Source of the DNA: an uncultured Bacilli bacterium
Lineage (GTDB): Bacteria; Bacillota_I; Bacilli_A; RF39; UBA660
Length of the DNA: 16,917 bases
Reading direction: 5' to 3'
NCBI GenBank assembly: GCA_947624075.1
Contig: CANQIM010000012.1
Location: 1-16,917 of the forward strand
In this document: in pieces, positions 15,258 to 16,917 of the stretch
Layout: the number at the start of each line of letters is the position of its first letter
Position numbering within the stretch: position 1 is the first letter of the stretch
Notes under the pieces: model-generated
The model's database searches: none
Told to the model about the DNA's origin: nothing
What the model saw: only the letters and a program-made list of their open reading frames with translations
Made by a program: the position numbers and the translations under genes

Positions 15258-15443
15258 TCATAATAATATAATTTTAAACAATGCTAATGCAATTAAACCA
15301 GGTGCACCTAAAAGAAAAACAATACCTAAAGTTATTATATTTATTGGAATAATCATATTAAAATTAACTGAAAACAAATTATACCCATATAAAACAAATG
15401 CACTTAATATAAACCTTCTAACAATTAAAAATATTTTTTTCAT
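15258..15443 (-). CDS. bofA: BofA-family membrane protein (pro-sigma-K processing inhibitor type)
   Basis: A 61-residue, very hydrophobic protein of two membrane segments (about 7-25 and 31-59). Its C-terminal half keeps the BofA pattern: NLF, then IPINIITLGIVFLLGAPG and LIALALFK, corresponding to the PIN(L/I)xT...LGxPGxxAL stretch of B. subtilis BofA (87 residues). The N-terminal part is shortened. In B. subtilis BofA holds the SpoIVFB protease inactive during sporulation, and the gene sits near recR as here. The ATG follows AAAGGA by seven bases and is confirmed by the BofA match. It ends in TGA, 11 bp before holB. An 11-bp inverted repeat covers the start codon. Function in this organism is uncertain. 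Confidence 0.8.
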   Translation of the reverse strand: MKKIFLIVRRFILSAFVLYGYNLFSVNFNMIIPINIITLGIVFLLGAPGLIALALFKIILL

Positions 15444-15485
15444 ACTCTAATCCTTTCAAAAGTTCTTTCATTAAAGAGTATGAAA
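15438..15485 (-). promoter_or_regulatory. Hairpin covering the bofA start codon
   Basis: The 11-base arms 15475-15485 and 15438-15448 are perfectly complementary. Three further pairs (15470-15472 with 15449-15451) follow across a two-base bulge. In the bofA mRNA the ATG (15441-15443) lies inside the stem and the AAAGGA ribosome site falls mainly in the loop. There is no T-run after the stem, so a terminator is unlikely. Translational control is inference. Confidence 0.5.
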
Positions 15486-15496
15486 TTTATTAATAA

Positions 15497-16093
15497 TTAT
15501 TCAATTTCTTTTCGATCATTTATTGCTCTTTCCAAAGTAAGACTATCTAAATATTCCATATCAGCCCCCATTGGAACACCACTAGCTAACCTAGTAATTT
15601 TCAAATTCATATCAGAAAGAATTTTCTTAATATATAATGCTGTGGTTTCCCCCTCAATACTCGGTCTAAAAGCAAAAATAACTTCTTTAAATTTTTCTTT
15701 TGTAATTCGATCAATTAAAGTATCAAGTCCAATGTCCTCTGGATTAACACCTTCTAGAGGTGAAATCAAACCATTTAATACATGATATTTTCCATGAAAT
15801 ACGCCAAGTTTCTCAAATAGAATTACATTTTTTGTATCTTCAACAACACACAATGTACCATTATCTCTTAAATTATCACAGCAAATATAACATTCTTCAT
15901 CCTCAGTTAAAGAATTACATCTTTTACACTTACGAATTTTGGATTTCACATCTTTTAGACTATTTTTAAAAAAATCAACCTGTTCATCTTCCAATTCCAA
16001 AACAGAAAAAGCCAGTCTTTCGGCTGTTTTTTCCCCAATTCCTGGTAAATATTTAAAAGATTCTATTAAGTTTTTTATACTCTCAGGATACAT
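15497..16093 (-). CDS. recR: Recombination mediator RecR
   Basis: It acts with RecO and RecF to load RecA on gapped DNA. The 198-residue protein has the helix-hairpin-helix LPGIGEKTAERLA (16-28), a four-cysteine zinc finger (C56, C59, C68, C71), the Toprim strand CVVEDTKNVILFE (82-94), and the C-terminal EGETTALYI and ERAINDRKEI. Length equals B. subtilis RecR. A TTG at 16102 would add three residues, but family members begin M-(Q)-YPE, so ATG 16093 is used; its AGG ribosome site is rather distant (11 bases). It follows ebfC by 16 bp, the classical dnaX-ebfC-recR order. Confidence 0.96.
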   Translation of the reverse strand: MYPESIKNLIESFKYLPGIGEKTAERLAFSVLELEDEQVDFFKNSLKDVKSKIRKCKRCNSLTEDEECYICCDNLRDNGTLCVVEDTKNVILFEKLGVFHGKYHVLNGLISPLEGVNPEDIGLDTLIDRITKEKFKEVIFAFRPSIEGETTALYIKKILSDMNLKITRLASGVPMGADMEYLDSLTLERAINDRKEIE

Positions 16094-16109
16094 AAAAATC
16101 AAAACCTAA

Positions 16110-16403
16110 TTAAAATAAACCTGGTATATTTCCAAATTTACCCATTTTCTTTTCTGTTTCACTATCAATTTTCTTATTAGCATCATTAATCGCAACAACA
16201 ATCATATCTTGAAGAGCTTCTATATCATCCTTATCTAAACTATCAGCTGATATTTTTACCTCTTTCAAAGTTTTATCACCCATCATTGTTACATTAACAA
16301 AAGAACTCTCACCATGAAATTCTGTATTGTCTATTTCATCCTTTACTTTTAACATATCTTTTTGTAAAGCTTGAGCCTGTTTCAACATAGCTTGCATATT
16401 CAT
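16110..16403 (-). CDS. ebfC: YbaB/EbfC-family nucleoid-associated protein
   Basis: A 97-residue dimeric DNA-binding protein. The N-terminal helix MNMQAMLKQAQALQKDM and the later LKEVKISADSLD, then LQDMIVVAINDANKK, are characteristic, as is the ending KMGKFGNIPGLF. AGGAGG lies eight bases before the ATG. It is located between dnaX (12 bp away) and recR in the order conserved across bacteria. The exact DNA role is not settled for the family. Confidence 0.95.
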   Translation of the reverse strand: MNMQAMLKQAQALQKDMLKVKDEIDNTEFHGESSFVNVTMMGDKTLKEVKISADSLDKDDIEALQDMIVVAINDANKKIDSETEKKMGKFGNIPGLF

Positions 16404-16415
16404 AATTAATTCCTC

Positions 16416-16917
16416 CTATTCAACTTCCACAATATCTCCAAAAAGATCCATGGCACTACTACCTATTATATCATTTTTATTTACTTCTTCCAAGACCTCA
16501 ACTGGTTCTTCCAAAATTTGATATTTTTTACCTTCTTTTAACGATTTAATATACTTATTTTTCTCCTCATTCCATTGATCATCACTAATAATTGCTATCA
16601 ACTTATTAGAACTAGTTATTTTATTATAAACATCGATTATCTTACGTAAATTTGCCAAATTTTGTTTTACAGTAGATTCATACTCATAACTTAATATAAT
16701 ACCAAAATCACTAACTGCTCTTACCTTAGCATCTAATAAACTACAAACTAAATAACCAATTTCTTGATCAAAAGCATAATCATTTAGTAAATCAAACTTC
16801 TCAATTTCCATTTTTAAAAGATTTTTATCTGCCTGTGCCATAACATTATTAACACGGACATTCATAATTTCCTTGATATTTTTTATAGGACAATCACTAA
16901 TTATTTCCCGGGAAATA
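16416..16917 (-). CDS. dnaX: DNA polymerase III gamma/tau subunit, C-terminal part; 5' end beyond the window
   Basis: The frame is open from the right edge to a stop at 16416 and gives 166 residues of the C-terminus. An internal ATG at 16865 is not the start: upstream codons continue in frame with sense residues (IISDCPIKNIKE) to the window edge. Identity rests on position before ebfC-recR and on the pattern of the DnaX tail (IKNIKEIMNVRVNNVMAQADK, then LLDAKVRAVSDFGIILSYEYES). This tail is divergent, as tau C-termini are, and binds the polymerase and helicase. The ATPase domain lies outside the window. Confidence 0.82.
   Translation of the reverse strand, partial: ISREIISDCPIKNIKEIMNVRVNNVMAQADKNLLKMEIEKFDLLNDYAFDQEIGYLVCSLLDAKVRAVSDFGIILSYEYESTVKQNLANLRKIIDVYNKITSSNKLIAIISDDQWNEEKNKYIKSLKEGKKYQILEEPVEVLEEVNKNDIIGSSAMDLFGDIVEVE

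Noticed and set aside
12871..15260. TGA read as tryptophan (mycoplasma code)
   Set aside because: trmN6 and bofA end at TGA exactly where family and neighbouring gene starts require, and Trp is encoded by TGG.
15438..15485. Rho-independent terminator after recR
   Set aside because: On the minus strand the stem is followed by A-rich sequence rather than a T-run, and it overlaps the bofA start codon.
15480..15969. Two plus-strand ORFs opposite recR
   Set aside because: Antisense to conserved RecR motifs, without independent support.
16416..16865. A separate 149-codon gene starting at the internal ATG
   Set aside because: The same frame remains open upstream to the window edge with DnaX-like sequence, so it is the 3' part of dnaX.
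1..16917. CRISPR arrays, insertion sequences, tRNA or rRNA genes, phage integration sites
   Set aside because: No regularly spaced repeat series, transposase or cloverleaf-like segment was seen by eye; a covariance or repeat search was not possible.

Overview
This window is strongly A+T-rich DNA from a Gram-positive-type bacterium of the Firmicutes/Bacilli lineage. The gene order dnaX-ebfC-recR-bofA-holB-ricT-trmN6-rsmI, then pth-mfd-spoVT, then metG-tatD-rsmA, follows the origin-proximal region of Bacillus subtilis. Several genes end in TGA (trmN6, bofA), so TGA is a stop and the mycoplasma code is not in use. Low GC, compact operons, a short MetG, a short BofA and the loss of yabA, yazA, tmk and rnmV from the usual order suggest a reduced, probably uncultured Bacilli/Mollicutes-related lineage (for example the RF39 type). 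That placement is inference. Nearly everything is on the minus strand; only one regulator gene is on the plus strand.

Reading along minus-strand transcription (high to low coordinates): 16917-12035 is a tight housekeeping operon for replication and repair (dnaX 3' part, ebfC, recR, holB), the sporulation-linked bofA, the RNA-maturation factor ricT, and RNA methyltransferases trmN6 and rsmI. Genes overlap or sit a few bases apart. 12019-6842 continues with pth, mfd, an unrecognised 218-residue helical protein, and a SpoVT/AbrB-type regulator lying where B. subtilis has abrB.

The 265-base gap at 6577-6841 holds a promoter and a methionine T-box leader with specifier AUG, upstream of metG and tatD. 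Next comes an accessory block at 4262-2170: two paralogous membrane-anchored extracytoplasmic proteins, a strong terminator, a SipW-like (ER-type, Ser/His) signal peptidase with its own promoter, and another terminator. It occupies the interval between tatD and rsmA where rnmV is usually found. rsmA follows with a good sigma-A-type promoter. At the left edge a tandem-HTH XRE regulator diverges from a partial secreted or anchored surface protein, and the shared intergenic region has two direct repeats exactly 20 bp apart.

The best candidates for something new are the SipW-like peptidase with paired TasA/camelysin-like paralogues plus the nearby surface gene and tandem-HTH regulator (a possible surface-fibre system), the arrangement of the metG T-box terminator, and a hairpin that buries the bofA start codon. 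There is no rRNA, tRNA, CRISPR array, insertion sequence or phage gene that I can support.
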